Origin: Cloeon dipterum
Lineage: Eukaryota; Arthropoda; Insecta; Ephemeroptera; Baetidae
Direction: 5' to 3'
Length of the DNA: 64,000 bases
Assembly: GCF_949628265.1 (NCBI RefSeq)
Contig: NC_088786.1
Location: 41,003,681 to 41,067,680, forward strand
The notes beneath the pieces are model-generated. The model was given only the letters and a program-made list of their open reading frames with translations, had not been told where the DNA came from and made no database searches. The number at the start of each line of letters is the position of its first letter. Within the stretch, counting starts at the first letter, position 1. Made by a program: the position numbers and the translations under genes. Below are positions 1-10,814 of the stretch, piece by piece.

Positions 1-89
1 GGTCTAAAAGCATGTAAATATTAATGAGAATTGCCCTATATTTTGTGGCCTTCGGATAAGTGAGCAACTGAGCAATCGGATAAGTGTCA

Positions 90-345
90 TCAATCCAAAA
101 TCATCTCCTGTTTGCAGACATAATCTGGATTGTAATCTACCTTTATGGTCATTGCAACGGTGATCACTCTGCAATTCTTTTCCTCTTTTAGTCATTTTAA
201 ACAATTTGTTGCCCTCACGAACAATGAAAAATTCGTAATCGTCGTGCGATACTCATCAACATGCGTTTCAAAAGATTTGAGTCTTTTAAATATTCGAAGT
301 ATTCCTTTAGGTTTAATTTTTTTGCAAATAATTTGGCATGTCGAT
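90..345 (-). pseudogene. Relic of the Q/P-rich zinc-finger gene family
   Basis: Read on the minus strand, this stretch aligns with the last exon of the genes at 1704-3899 and 5447-7651: the block KGRLQSRLC matches KGRLRCSLC of the intact copies, preceded by KRGKELQSDH, which matches their ERREELQDAH. The reading frame has to be shifted to follow the match, and several zinc-binding cysteines are gone (the YEWC motif is YEFF here, and the GCN motif has lost its Cys). It is therefore a decayed copy of the finger array, cut by the window start. No upstream Q/P-rich exons are recognisable. Confidence 0.6.
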
Positions 346-525
346 CAGCCTTCCCCTTCTCCCGCCATTGCAGCTGACGTCACGAAACAATCAAGACATC
401 TGTTTATGAGTCCGATTCTCATAACATAATCCAAACCAAGCACTAAAATTTGGAGCAATGCCCGTGTTGGGAAAATTGTCCAACGCCCGCACGTATATGA
501 ACCAAGCTCAAGAAAAACCACAAGA
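340..525. repeat. Dispersed TGACGTCA-containing repeat, copy 1
   Basis: The block runs from a CCTTCCCCTTCTCC motif through the perfect palindrome TGACGTCA to paired AACGCCCG motifs. Clear relatives lie at about 4500-4690, 15690-15960 and 35930-36010. The palindrome is the classic CRE/ATF-type sequence, but regulatory use here is only a possibility. No coding potential is seen. Confidence 0.6.
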
Positions 526-615
526 AATAATTTTGGCCGGAGAACAAATGACGAAATCACGAGAGGTAAAAATGCTTGGACTCAGGTTCACGGAAAAACT
601 CCTGGAAAAAACAAG

Positions 616-975
616 GTGATTTTGTCATTGGAAAGCTTCACTCAGCAACAACAAATGGTCACGGCACTACGGAAAATTGTGGATTTTAAACAAGTGCTAA
701 ATGTTTACTATGCCTTTGCCTACTCTCATATGCAATATGCCATCGTGTTCTGGGCATCCTGTGATAAAGTGCGAGATGAAGTATTTACGGCACAAAAACG
801 ACTAATAAGAGCAATGGCAGGAATTCGCTAATACTGGAGATCGCAGACCCCACTACTAGAATCCGCAAGACCATGGACCATGGGGTTTGAAAAATTTAAC
901 CTTCTTCCTCTCTTCTCCCTATATCTGATGGAGAGCTGCAAATTCGTTCGACGCCACTCTCATAACTTCCAAAGT
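616..975 (+). pseudogene. Non-LTR retrotransposon reverse transcriptase, C-terminal fragment
   Basis: The plus-strand frame gives YYAFAYSHMQYAIVFWAS followed by AQKRLIRAMAGIR, the pattern at the C-terminal end of jockey/CR1-like reverse transcriptases (a Y-x-x-L/F-x-x-S-H-x-x-Y-x-I-x-F-W core, then Q-K-R-x-x-R-x-x-x-G). An in-frame TAA at 829-831 breaks the frame. It then continues with LLPLFSLYLMESCKFV, matching the usual L-x-x-L-x-x-L-Y-x-x-E motif that follows in these elements. No catalytic YxDD, endonuclease or poly(A) tail is visible, so this is a dead 3' piece of a LINE. Confidence 0.7.
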
Positions 976-1364
976 GCAGGTTTTTCACTCAATTTTATTG
1001 TTATCCAAAAATATTTCATATTTTTAACTTCATTAAAAATTAATTCAAAGGATTTGTGGCAGTGGAAAGGAAATAGGTAAACTGATATAAAATACTTAAA
1101 TAAACTAAAATTGTACAAAAAACAATTCATATGACAGCAAAAATGCAAACGCCCACGCAAACCTTTTAAAATAGTCAATTTATTTTGTATAAATCGGACT
1201 TTGTTCATCGATGCAAATCCACTTTTTGATGATAAACATTGCTCTCTTTCCTGCAAATGTAAGTGAGAAACTTGATGAAAGTTCCGTCGTTAAAAGATGC
1301 CATTTGTTCTGCTTTGATTCACCTGTTTATATTTCATGCGAAATGAAAATGATTTTATTATATT

Positions 1365-1480
1365 ACAGACTGAAAATACTCAAATCTGTAATTTTTTGAA
1401 GCGATGGAATGCCGTCACTGGTTTAAAGAATCTCACTCCTAGATTGCAGCAGTGTGTATAGAAATGCAACCAACGGATAT
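1365..1480 (-). pseudogene. Relic C-type lectin exon, copy 1
   Basis: On the minus strand this encodes THCCNLGVRFFKPV, close to the HCCSLGMRLFEPV exon of the lectin at 60112-60673. The similarity continues into the following intron sequence. One A is missing from the A-run before the splice point compared with the copy at 5110-5235, which shifts the frame. No other lectin exons are recognised nearby. Confidence 0.55.
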
Positions 1481-1703
1481 TTCATCAATTCTTCCGAATC
1501 TACTAAAAATGCAAAAAAATTATTTCGGTTATTTAGAATTATGGAAAGTTCTTAAACCATTAATTAAAAACCAAAAAAGCTTTCTGTCGGATAAAGATTT
1601 TATTTGAATTTGATTTTTATATATGTTAGAATTTTGCATTAAGGCTTAAATATATAGCGTATATATGTATGTGGCAGGTGCAAATAGAATTGGGAAATGC
1701 CGT

Positions 1704-3899
1704 TTACTTTCTGTGCGATCCAGAAAAGTGAGCTCTTAGCAATTCAACATTATCTACAGTTTTTCGACATAAGCTGCATCTCAATCTACCTTTATGTTCC
1801 TTGGTACAGCAGTGAGCATCCTGCAATTCTTCTCTTCTTTCATTCTTCTTTGCCAAAAGTGTGTTGCACCCAGAAACCATGCACCATTCGTAACCCCCAT
1901 GTAACTCATCAAGATGCTTTTTAAAATGTTTGCGTGTTTGATATCTTAAAAATTTTCCATTAAAACCCGGAGATATGCACATGAATGGGCATATCGATCC
2001 GACGGTGAAGTCCACACGAGCTCCGTCCTCAGACTTGCTGCTTTTCATTAGACCTGCGTGGACAGCGGCATAGTGGTCTCTCTGCAATTGTAATCTTCCT
2101 TCATTATTCTCTTGGAACAATGTGTTGCACCCAGAAAATGGGCACCATTCGTAGCCCTCATGCCTCTCTTTAATATGCGTATGAAAATATCCGCGTGAAC
2201 CAAATTTATGGAATATTCCTTCAGTTATTTTGCACGAAAATGGGCATGTCGATCCGGGGATGAATTCTATCTGTGCTGGGTCTCCAGCAATTGGTGCTCC
2301 GTCACCAGACTGAGACTGGTCGTCCAAGGAAATGTCTTCTGGAAATATTTACAAATCAATATATTTTAATGCTAACTCTGAATCATCTAATTGCATAAAT
2401 ATGTGGATAGTTAAATATTAAAGCTACCATTAATGGCACGCGGTTCTGCCGAATCGTGGGAGACTGGAACTGTGGAGGCTGATGGCACTGGTGCAGAATC
2501 ATCCTGGACATGCTGGAGTGGCTGGTGAAGGGCACCTTGGCCATTATCAGCAGGGAACTTTGTTTCCTGGTAATAATCCATGCTCGTTGCACCTGAAAAA
2601 ATATAAGTAAAAGTTGCGTAAGAGAAGTGATTAGCAGTTATTAAATTTTCTCAATATAAATAAACATTTCGTCAAGAAAAATACAGTTATTTTTAAATTG
2701 GTGCTCTGTCAGCAGAGACTGGTAATTCAAATGCTATGGAGAAAAAAAATGCAGCATCTACATAATTTAACCTTATTCATGCAAATTCTCTATTTTGGGA
2801 AAAATAAAAATGTATCTACCAATCATGGCAAGCGGTTCTGCTAATGGTGCTGATGCACAATCATTCTGGGCATGCTTAAGTGGCTGGAGAAAGGCACTCT
2901 CGAAGCTCGGAAGTTTCTCAGTTTGCTGGGAATAAACGACGCTTGTTGCACCTGATAATTAACAGTTAAGTGATTGGCATTTAATGAAATTCCCTATAAG
3001 CATAATCGAAATTTTCTCCCAAAAAAGAGCAATAATAATAATTATAATTATTTCAATATTAAGTTGCAAATTTCTGTGAAAGAACCTTGATCTCCTGGTG
3101 TTTCTTGGTAGTTTTGAGCGTTGGATGGAAAGTTCAACGTTTGTTCAGTTCCGAAAGGAAAACTAGGACCTGGCGTGAAGTCGATCGTCTGATATGGACA
3201 ACCTAAAGGAAGCGTTCAATTTTAACATTTTTTAACGTATTGAATGATTTACAGATTTCGTCAATATCATTTTGGAATATTTTGTTTTTATAAAATTTAC
3301 GTTGAATAAAACATCGCAATGATTTACCTGGATTTTGTGGCTGCACAGAATTTTCCCTGAGCATTATTGAAAATTGATTAGTGTCAGGATTACCCTGATT
3401 TCCATCTTGCAGGTTTTGTTGAGGCTGCTCTTCTTCAACCTGACCCTGGTTCATTGCTGCAAATACGAAAGGTAGCTCAGGTTTCTTTGCTGGACATATT
3501 TATTTCGATTTCGTAAAGATTTCTTAAATCTTGCCAGTTTAAAAGTCAAATTTCCCAGAAATAGATATTTAATTTTTTAAACAGTCAATTGAAGATAATA
3601 AACTATTGAAATCAAAACACTTTGCTGTAAATTTTATATTAATAAGCGCTTTTGATTGCCATTTGGAATATACTTCATCTGTCATTTCTAGACAATTCAA
3701 GAATATTCTTAATATTTTGTTCTCACTCTCATTCACCCAGGGTTCAGTACGACCGCCATTTTGATCGCCCGACTGAAACTCCTGGACCTGGTTAGGGTTC
3801 TGCTGCGGATATTGGTCCCCTGCGAAATTTGAATTACAAATGATAGACTCGCAAATCAAATGAGATTTCTAAATTATTACCAAAACTGTGCTGGTCCAT
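1704..3899 (-). CDS. Q/P-rich C2H2-like zinc-finger protein, copy A
   Basis: Seven minus-strand exons assemble in frame: 3881-3899, 3754-3819, 3328-3456, 3086-3202, 2820-2951, 2428-2592 and 1704-2338, a total of 1263 nt or 420 residues. Every intron is phase 1. The 3754 donor (GGCG before GT) was chosen because it alone keeps phase and is the least certain junction. The N-terminal 240 residues or so are Q/N/P-rich and low in cysteine. The last exon holds five C2H2-like fingers: two pairs that begin CPFxC and contain YEWC-x5-C, then a single CSLC...H...H finger before the stop. Nucleic-acid binding is inferred from the fingers; the target is unknown. Start chosen at MDQHSF because the same ATG and splice are kept in copy B. 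I do not recognise a named orthologue. Confidence 0.75.
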
Positions 3900-4226
3900 G
3901 ATATGTATTTTGGCTACTGCTCTGGATAATGAAACCAGGAAACGTGTGCTTCCCTCCGAGCGTGTGTTCAGGTACTGACAAATAATATAATAGGATGGAT
4001 ATGGGGTAGAGTTTGGGCAGTTGCGCAAGCGCGGAAAACGACGGAAGTGATGCATGCGGTGTTGCCAGCTCGACACGTCTCCTTTGATGCCCCCTCGAAG
4101 ACGCGCGGCAGCGAGCAGCCAATAAGAAAGAGTTGTTCGCTACTCTGATTGGTTGGCGTTGATCTCGTGGCTCGTTTTGATTGGTTTATATCAAAAACCT
4201 CCTAGCATGTTTTCCTGAATTCGCCT

Positions 4227-4300
4227 AGAGCCGCCAAAAGATGGCACCACATAATATATGCTTTAGATTTTACGGCACTTTTGCTGTGTTTTCAGACTTA
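4227..4300. mobile_element. MITE fragment
   Basis: The segment GCCGCCAAAAGATGGCACCA followed by a block like GATTTTACGGCAC matches the left end of the 433-bp inverted-repeat element at 48350-48782. Only the outer part is present. Confidence 0.5.
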
Positions 4301-4499
4301 AAATCCTGCTACTATTTTCTTCATTACTCGTGCTAAAAACTAAAGTTCGTGGTAGAAACGGAGGAATTTTTTTAAAGTGGATATGCATATTAAAAAATTT
4401 TACTAATTATTGTAAATGTTAGGTGCTCTTAATATAAACATTTCCTTAAAAACTTCGAATTTAAAACGAACAACTAACGCTTATTTCACATGGTTCAGA

Positions 4500-4690
4500 T
4501 ACCTGCTTGCCTTCCCTTTATTCTCCAGCAATTTCCGCTGACGTCACAAAACAATCAAGCTATCTGTTTATCAGTCTGATTCTCATAACATAATTTAAAC
4601 CAGGCTTTAAAATTTTGAGCAACGCCCGTGTTGGAAAAATTAACCAACGCCCGCATATTTACTCATTTGCTGCTCGCAGACATGTCTTCA
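4500..4690. repeat. Dispersed TGACGTCA-containing repeat, copy 2
   Basis: Matches the copy at 340-525 almost end to end, including the palindrome TGACGTCA and the paired AACGCCCG motifs, and shares TTTGCTGCTCGC with the third copy near 15690-15960. Confidence 0.65.
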
Positions 4691-5109
4691 GATTTTAGCT
4701 AGCGCTTTAAAATGCAACGCGGGTTGCGAACTTGTCTCACAAGTGCAGGTTTTTCACTCAATTTCATTTTGATCCAAAAATATTTCATATTTTTAAATTC
4801 GAAAAATAAATAATTATAGGATATGTGGCAGTGGAAGTGAAATAGGTAAACTGATATAAAAATACTTAAATAAACTAAAATTGTAAAAATACAATTCATG
4901 ACAACAAACGCAAACGCCCACGCGAACCTATAAAAAAGTCCACATTTCTGGCTATGATCATCGATGCAAATATACTTTTTGATGATAAACATTGCTCTCT
5001 TTTCTGCAAATGTAAGTGAGATGAATCGTGATGAAAGTGCCGTCGTTAAAAGATGCAATTTGTTCAGCTTTGATTCACCTGTTTATATTTCATGCGAAAT
5101 GAAAATGAT

Positions 5110-5235
5110 TTTATTATATTACAGACTGAAAATACTCAAATCTGTAATTTTTTTGAAGCAATTAAATGCCCTCACTGGTTTAAAGAATCTCATTCCTAGA
5201 TTGCAGCAGTGTGTATAGAAATGCAACCAACGGAA
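5110..5235 (-). pseudogene. Relic C-type lectin exon, copy 2
   Basis: Minus-strand reading gives RWLHFYTHCCNLGMRFF, aligning with SWLASMQQCYALGM of the lectin at 62578-63147 and HCCSLGMRLFEPV at 60448-60546. The frame stays open through NCFKKIT, where the other genes splice. The donor has changed from GT to AT, so it is probably not a usable exon. Confidence 0.6.
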
Positions 5236-5446
5236 ATTTCATCAATTCTTCCAAATCTACTTACAATGCAAAAAAATAGTTTGGTTATATAGGCAGTTCT
5301 TAAACCATTATATAAAAACCAAAAAGCTTTGTGTCGGATAAAGATTTTAATTGAATGTTTTTTTATATATGTTAGAATTTTGCATTAAGACTTAAATAAT
5401 ATATAGCGTATATGTGGCATGAGCAAATAGAATTGGGAAAAGCCCT

Positions 5447-7651
5447 CTACTTGCTGTGCGATTCAGAAAAGTGATTTCTCAGCAATCCAACATTATCTAC
5501 AGTTTTTCGGCATAAGCTGCATTTCAATCTACCTTTATGTTCATTGGTACAGCAGTGAGCATCCTGCAATTCTTCTCTTCTTTCATTCTTCTTTGCAAAA
5601 AGTGTGTTGCACCCAGCAACCATGCACCGTTCGTAACCCCCGTGTAACTCATCAAGATGCCTTTTAAAAGCATTGCGTGTTTGAAAATTTCGAAGTTTTC
5701 CAGAACGGCCCGTTTTTATGCACATAAATGGGCATATCGATCCGACAGTGAAGTCCACCCGAGCTCCGTCCTCAGAAATGCTGCTTTTAATTAGACCTTC
5801 GTGGACAGCGGCATAGTGGTCTCTCTGCAATTGTTTTCTTCCTTCATTTTTTGTATGGAACAATGTGTTGCACCCAGAAAATGGGCACCATTCGTAACCC
5901 TCATGCCTCTCTTTAATATGCCTATGAAAATATCGGCGTGAACCAAATGTTTGAAGTTTTCCTATAGGGCCCGTTGTTTTGCACGAAAATGGGCATGTCG
6001 ATCCGAGGATGTATTCCATCTGTGCTGGGTTTCCAGCAATTGGTGCTCCGTCACCAGACTGAGACTGGTCATTGAAGGAAATATTCTCTGGAAATATTAA
6101 CAAATCAATATATTTTAATGATACATCAAAATCATCTAATTGTTTAAATTTGTGGATAGTAAATATTAAATCTACCATTAATATCACGTGGTTCTGCTGA
6201 ACCTTGGGAGGCCAGAAAAGGCCAATCTGATGGAGCTGATGCAGAATCATTCAGGACATGCTGGAGTGGCTGGTGAAGGGCACCTTGGCCATTATCAGCA
6301 GGGAACTTTGTTTCCTGGTAATAATCCATGCTCGTTGCACCTGAAAAAATATAATTAAAAGTTGCGTAAGGGAAGCGATTAACAGATATTAAATTTTCAC
6401 GATATAAAATAAATTTTTGTTCAGGGAAAAATACAATAAATTTTTGAATTGGTGCCTTGTCAGCAGATGGTATTTCAAACGCTCTGGACTAATTATGCAG
6501 TATCTATGTAATTTCTATGTAATCTTTTTCACGCAAATTTTCGAATTTTGTGAATAGAAAAATCATATCTACCAATCATGTTTAGCGGTTCTGCTAATGG
6601 TGCTGATGCACAATCATTCTGGACATGCTTAACTGGCAGGAGAAAGGCACTCTCGAAGCTCGGAAGTTTCTCAGTTTGCTGGGAATAAACGACACTTGTT
6701 GCACCTGATATATAATTAACAGTTAAGTGATTGGCATTTAATGAAATTCCCTAAGCATAATCGAAAGTTTCTCCCAAAAAAGAGCAATAAAATAGCTTTA
6801 ATTATTTCAATATTAAGTTGCAAATTTCTGTGAAAGAACCTTGGTCTCCTGGTGTTTCTTGGTAATTTTGAGCGTTGGATGGAAAGTTCAACGTTTGTTC
6901 AGCTCCGACAGGAAAACTAGGACCTAGCGTGAAGTCGATCGTCTGATATGGACAACCTAAAGGAAGCGTTTAATTTTAACATTTTTTAACGTATTGAATG
7001 ATTTACAGATTTCGCCGAAATTATTTTGGAATATTTTGTTTTTATATAAATTACGTTGAATAAAACAACGCAATGATTTACCTGGATTTTGTGGCTGCAC
7101 AGAATTTTCCCTGAGCATATTTGAAAATTGATTAGTGTCAGGATTACCCTGATTTCCATCTTCCAGGTTTTGTTGAGGCTGCTCTTGTTCAACCTGACCC
7201 TGGTTCATTGCTGCAAATACGAAAGGTAGCTCAGGTTTTTTTGCTTGACATATTTGCTTTGATCGCGTAAAGATTTATTAAATTTTGCCAAGATAAAAAA
7301 AACAAATTTCAAGAAATAGATATTTAATTTTTTAAACAGTCAATTTAAGATAATAAACTATTGAAATCAGAACACTTTGCTGTAAAATTAATATAAATAA
7401 GTGCTTTTAATTGCCATTTCGAGTTTACTTTATTTGTAATTTCTAGACAATTGTTCTTAATATTTTGTTCTCACTCTCATTCACCCAGGGTTCAGTACGA
7501 CCGCCATTTTGATCACCTGACTGCAACTCGTGGACCTGGTTAGGGTTCTGCTGCGGATATTGGCCCCCTGCGAAATTTGAATTACAAATGATAGACTCGC
7601 AAATCAAATGAGATAGATTTCTAAATTATTACCAACACTGTGCTGGTCCAT
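5447..7651 (-). CDS. Q/P-rich C2H2-like zinc-finger protein, copy B
   Basis: Exons 7633-7651, 7502-7567, 7082-7210, 6840-6956, 6573-6704, 6176-6340 and 5447-6087 join to 1269 nt, or 422 residues, with all introns in phase 1 exactly as in copy A. The two extra residues lie in the finger exon. All finger cysteines and histidines of copy A are kept, while the Q/P-rich part shows substitutions, for example EQEQPQQNLEDG against EEEQPQQNLQDG. Preservation of frame in seven exons of both copies suggests that both are, or were until recently, functional. It is a tandem duplicate and the function is unknown. The splice end of the second exon (7502) is inferred from phase. Confidence 0.75.
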
Positions 7652-7749
7652 GATGTATATTTTGGCTAGGCTACTGCTCTGGGTAATGAAACCAGGAAAC
7701 GTGTGCTTCCCTCCGAGCGTATGTTCAAGCACTGACAATAATATAAATG

Positions 7750-7935
7750 GATGGATGTGGGTGGCAGAGTTTCGGCAATTGCGCAAGCGTGAAAAACGAC
7801 GAAATTGCAGTGCTGCCAACTTAACACTTCTTTCGACGACCTTCTAAAACTTCGAGATAAATTCAAATTTTGAGAGCGTTGCAATTTATGTCGCAATTTT
7901 GTGCTTTTAGCCAAATTCATCTATTGGCTCTGGAT
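7750..7935. repeat. Promoter-side block shared with 10628-10815
   Basis: The region upstream of gene copy B, from the TTGCGCAAGCGTGAAAAACG motif to CTCTGGATGAACG, recurs upstream of the five-finger copy at 10815 (GTTGCGCAAGTATGAAAAACG to CTCTGGATGAACG). The two finger-gene families therefore share flanking sequence, by duplication or because the block is a dispersed repeat. Confidence 0.55.
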
Positions 7936-8056
7936 GAACGCAGATTAAAAGTGTAGAAAAAAATGCAAAAGGAAAAAAATATTAAATTCAAACAGTTGAA
8001 TAAATAAAATGCACAATGAAAACAACAGCTCTAGAACTTAAGTTCTAGCCACTTAG

Positions 8057-8367
8057 CCAGCCCCTGCTCACTCATATGGCGCGAAATTGCGCCAGCTAAG
8101 AAGTTCTGCAGTCACACACAGGTGGCAGTTCGATAGCATTTTGAGCCAATCAAAGGCCGTCTCGGAGTTTGTTGCCTGTTTCGCCCACGATAAATAAACT
8201 CCGCACATACGCCCCTCTTCGCCTCCCTCTGCCCGTGGGCGTAGCCGGCAACAAACTCCGAGACGGCCTCTGATTGGCTTCAAAAGCTATCGACCTGCCA
8301 CCTGTGTGTGGCTGCAGAACTTCTTAGCTGGCGCAGTTTCGCGCCATATCAGTGAGCAGGGGCTGGT
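8057..8367. mobile_element. Foldback element with arms of about 130 bp
   Basis: The left arm (about 8057-8190) and right arm (about 8235-8367) are reverse complements with only a few mismatches. The outermost part reads CCAGCCCCTGCTCACT on the left and AGTGAGCAGGGGCTGG on the right, around a spacer of about 45 bp. There is no protein-coding capacity. This is a non-autonomous foldback or MITE-like insertion; if transcribed it would make a long hairpin RNA. Confidence 0.75.
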
Positions 8368-8385
8368 TCTAGCTGGAAAACTTGC

Positions 8386-8465
8386 TAGGAGGTTTTTGTG
8401 TATTCAAGGGGGTTTTTGATCTGAACCTGAAACCAATCAAAAAGTGCCACGAGAACGCCGGTGAC
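8386..8465. repeat. Dispersed repeat with CCAAT/ATTGG motifs
   Basis: Runs from TGCTAGGAGGTTTTTGTG through CCAATCAAAAAGTGCCAC. The reverse complement recurs at 16490-16566 and a shorter relative at 4150-4210; the neighbouring GGTGACCAATC motif recurs at 61450-61465. It may be the end of a short transposable element. Confidence 0.5.
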
Positions 8466-8590
8466 CAATCAGAGAAGCGAGCAGCTCTCTATATAATTGG
8501 CTTTCGTTGCGCTGTCAGTGAGGCAAATTCACTTCTCCAGACGACACAAGCGTCACGATTACTCTCATCCCTGGAAGATTTTCGTCTGAG

Positions 8591-9899
8591 ATGTCTTGGA
8601 AAAAAATAGTTGTGAGGAAATTCCAGATTTCAACCACAAACACTGACCGTGAAAGGTAGAATTTTTAGAGAAGCTTTCAATTTTCACAAAGTTAATCCTT
8701 ATAAAACCTTAGCCAACAGTCAGAAGTTGACGATGTCTGGCAAATAAGAGAAAAACCAGCGGCACAGCTAATAGACGCCCCACTTGATCTGACGAGTTAG
8801 TTTCATGATTTTATCTGTTTCTTTTAACATTTTCACGCTGTACACTCTCCTCGTAAACATTAATTTAGTTGTTAAAATTTGCATATATTTTTAAAAATGT
8901 TGTTAAATAATTTTTTCAACCGGAAACCAATATTGCAGCCAGAAAAGGCGAGATCCAATCCTTCAGGAATGTCCCTGAAGTTTCAAATGAGTCTTATAGA
9001 TGTCAAGATGGGCGCTCGGCTCGAGAAAACTCTTCTTTAATCGAAGTATCGCAGAAGCCAAAAAGACCAAGGAAGAATAAGAATCTCGAAGTCGAATTTG
9101 CACACGCATCTACAAGTTCTGTTCCTGGTACGAAACATTTTAATCTTTTAAAAACTTTCTTTCGAGCCTTTTTAAAACAGTAGTTGGAACTGTCGTTTCT
9201 GAACCGTCGCTTGCTTTTCGTCAACCCAAACCATTACGCTCGGAGCACATTCCGGCCCACCCATTGTCTGGTTTGCCTGAAAAGCGCAGGCGTAGGAATG
9301 TTCAACCCTCATCCGAGATGCCAAGCATAGAAGGAACCCCAATGGGATCTATTGTTGAGCAGCCACAAAGGGAAAGCGGGTAAAAATTGCGATGGTTTTA
9401 TCTTGAAAAGGAATTCATTTTAATTCTTGGCAGCTCTGGGTTCTGTAAAGAAATTATTGAACAAAATGAAGTTCCTCAGCCTGAAACAATCCAGGAATTC
9501 CAGCAAGAACCTGAAGATCCCATTCCTGGAACTTCATCACAAGCAAATAAGGTTCGGAATTTGAAGAAAAGCAAGGAACCAAAATTACAGAGTGGCTCGT
9601 CCTCTTTGACCAAAATGGACTCAAACAAAATCAGAAAACAAGATAAAAGTGGTAAATGCGGCGATTGCCACAGGGTTTATGCCGATATTTCGGGTCACTC
9701 CAGGAACAAGCACAATAGGAAGTTGAAAAAGTGCACCACCCATGGTTGCAAGATCTACTTCGCCTCGGCTCAAAACAGAATTGAACACGAGCAAACGGTC
9801 CATATTGTTTGGAAGATATACCGCTGCCCACATTGTAATCACTCGACAGACTTCAAAGGCAACTTGAAAACTCATGTTCTACGGAAGCATTCGGAGTAG
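8591..9899 (+). CDS. Five-finger gene E, open frame ends after the third zinc finger
   Basis: Exons 8591-8655, 8713-8795, 8939-9127, 9181-9379 and 9434-9899 join in perfect phase (2, 1, 1, 2) to 1002 nt, or 333 residues. The first 220 residues or so are basic and low-complexity, including EKRRRRN and PKRPRKN stretches that look like nuclear localisation signals. Three fingers follow: CGDC...H...H, CTTHGC...H...H and CPHC...HVLRKH. The TAG at 9897-9899 directly follows this third finger, yet the same frame continues with two more finger units up to 10079. The paralogue at 10815 has coding sequence at the equivalent position. The product is thus a truncated zinc-finger protein, or a longer one if the stop is read through. 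Confidence 0.65.
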
Positions 9900-10079
9900 A
9901 AAATCGAATGTAGAGAGCTGAACTGTGGCAGCATGTTTGCTTTTGAGGCAGATTTGAAACTGCATGTCGACAAGTGTCATAAAATAGTAATATGTCCCAA
10001 ATGCTGTAGAGAAATGAGTGTTAGTTCAATGAATACGCACAGCCGGTATGGAAGATGTCCTGGAAAGGTGGTAGAGTGA
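9900..10079 (+). pseudogene. In-frame continuation of gene E beyond the TAG
   Basis: Immediately after the TAG the frame encodes CRELNCGSMFAFEADLKLH, a fourth finger, and CPKCCREMSVSSMNTH, a fifth, ending at TGA 10077-10079. Both align with fingers four and five of the copy at 10815-11351. The stretch is either read through or newly lost coding sequence. Confidence 0.6.
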
Positions 10080-10627
10080 TGAATTAATTAGTGAAACGTT
10101 GTCTCAGATGCGAACTCTGTTTTCACCTCATTACCCCAACTTCATCCTAACTTAAAGATCCTACGAAATCGAACTGTCGTAAAATTTCTAATTTTAAGCA
10201 AAATCATCAAACTGAAACTCTAGACACACATGCGTGTACATGATCTTTGTATTTCAAACTATATTTCTATTTTCATTAGCTAGAATCACACTTAATTGTA
10301 AATAGTTACACCGTTAGCGTAGTCTAACTTTTACATTTCATTTCTTGAATTTTTCAACCTTACCTTTTAAGAAAACGCCATGCCCCGATTTAGAAATATG
10401 AAATTTTAACTTATCCATTTTTGACACGATTAAGGAAAATCATAATTCCTCTCATGTATGAATTTCAAAGAATAAAATTAGAAAAGTGCGAATTGTCTTG
10501 AAAATGTCTTTTGAAAGAATTTAATTTAATCCCAAATACAAATTCAATATTTCAGGCGAATCACCGAAAAATTGCCTATTTCAGAGATTGCAAAATCTTA
10601 GGCGCAGATCAGAAATTCAGTGGAGAG
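10080..10627. other. Intergenic, nothing recognised
   Basis: AT-rich sequence between the two five-finger copies. I see no conserved exon, RNA gene or clear inverted repeat. Confidence 0.4.
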
Positions 10628-10814
10628 TTTTGGCAGTTGCGCAAGTATGAAAAACGATGAAAAAATTCGGTGCTGCCAACTCAACTCTTTCTTCAATTAA
10701 ATTATCCTCGAAAAAATGTCAATATTAAATCAAATTTTAAGTGTACTGCATTTAATGTCGCAATTTTGTGATTTTAATAAACTTATCCAATGAGCTCTGG
10801 ATGAACGTAGATAA

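Larger units (their letters stand above)
970..4110. repeat. Tandem segmental duplication, unit 1
   Basis: This block is repeated as 4740-7860 with strong similarity across coding exons, introns, the 3' flank and the promoter-proximal sequence; the offset is about 3.75 kb (1704 pairs with 5447, 3203 with 6957). Each unit carries one complete minus-strand zinc-finger gene and, beyond its 3' end, one relic lectin exon. Introns differ by small indels while the exons stay in frame. Confidence 0.85.
4110..4740. other. Intergenic: repeat fragments only
   Basis: No gene is seen. The stretch holds part of a repeat with a TTTTGATTGGTT core and CCTCCTAGCA end (4150-4210, shared with about 8386-8465 and 16490-16566), a short MITE fragment (4227-4300), and TGACGTCA repeat copy 2 (about 4500-4690). 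Confidence 0.5.
4740..7860. repeat. Tandem segmental duplication, unit 2
   Basis: Second unit of the duplication described at 970-4110. It carries the complete gene copy B and a lectin relic at 5110-5235. Similarity also covers the promoter-proximal block with GGCAATTGCGCAAGCGTG near 7770, which matches 4015-4040 in unit 1. Confidence 0.85.

Noticed and set aside
960..1256. Hydrophobic minus-strand frame as a membrane protein (also at 4699-5058)
   Set aside because: The two duplicated copies differ by frameshifts, and the residues come from AT-rich 3' flank.
8068..8283. Minus-strand frame inside the foldback
   Set aside because: It spans the inverted arms and the loop and has no support beyond length.
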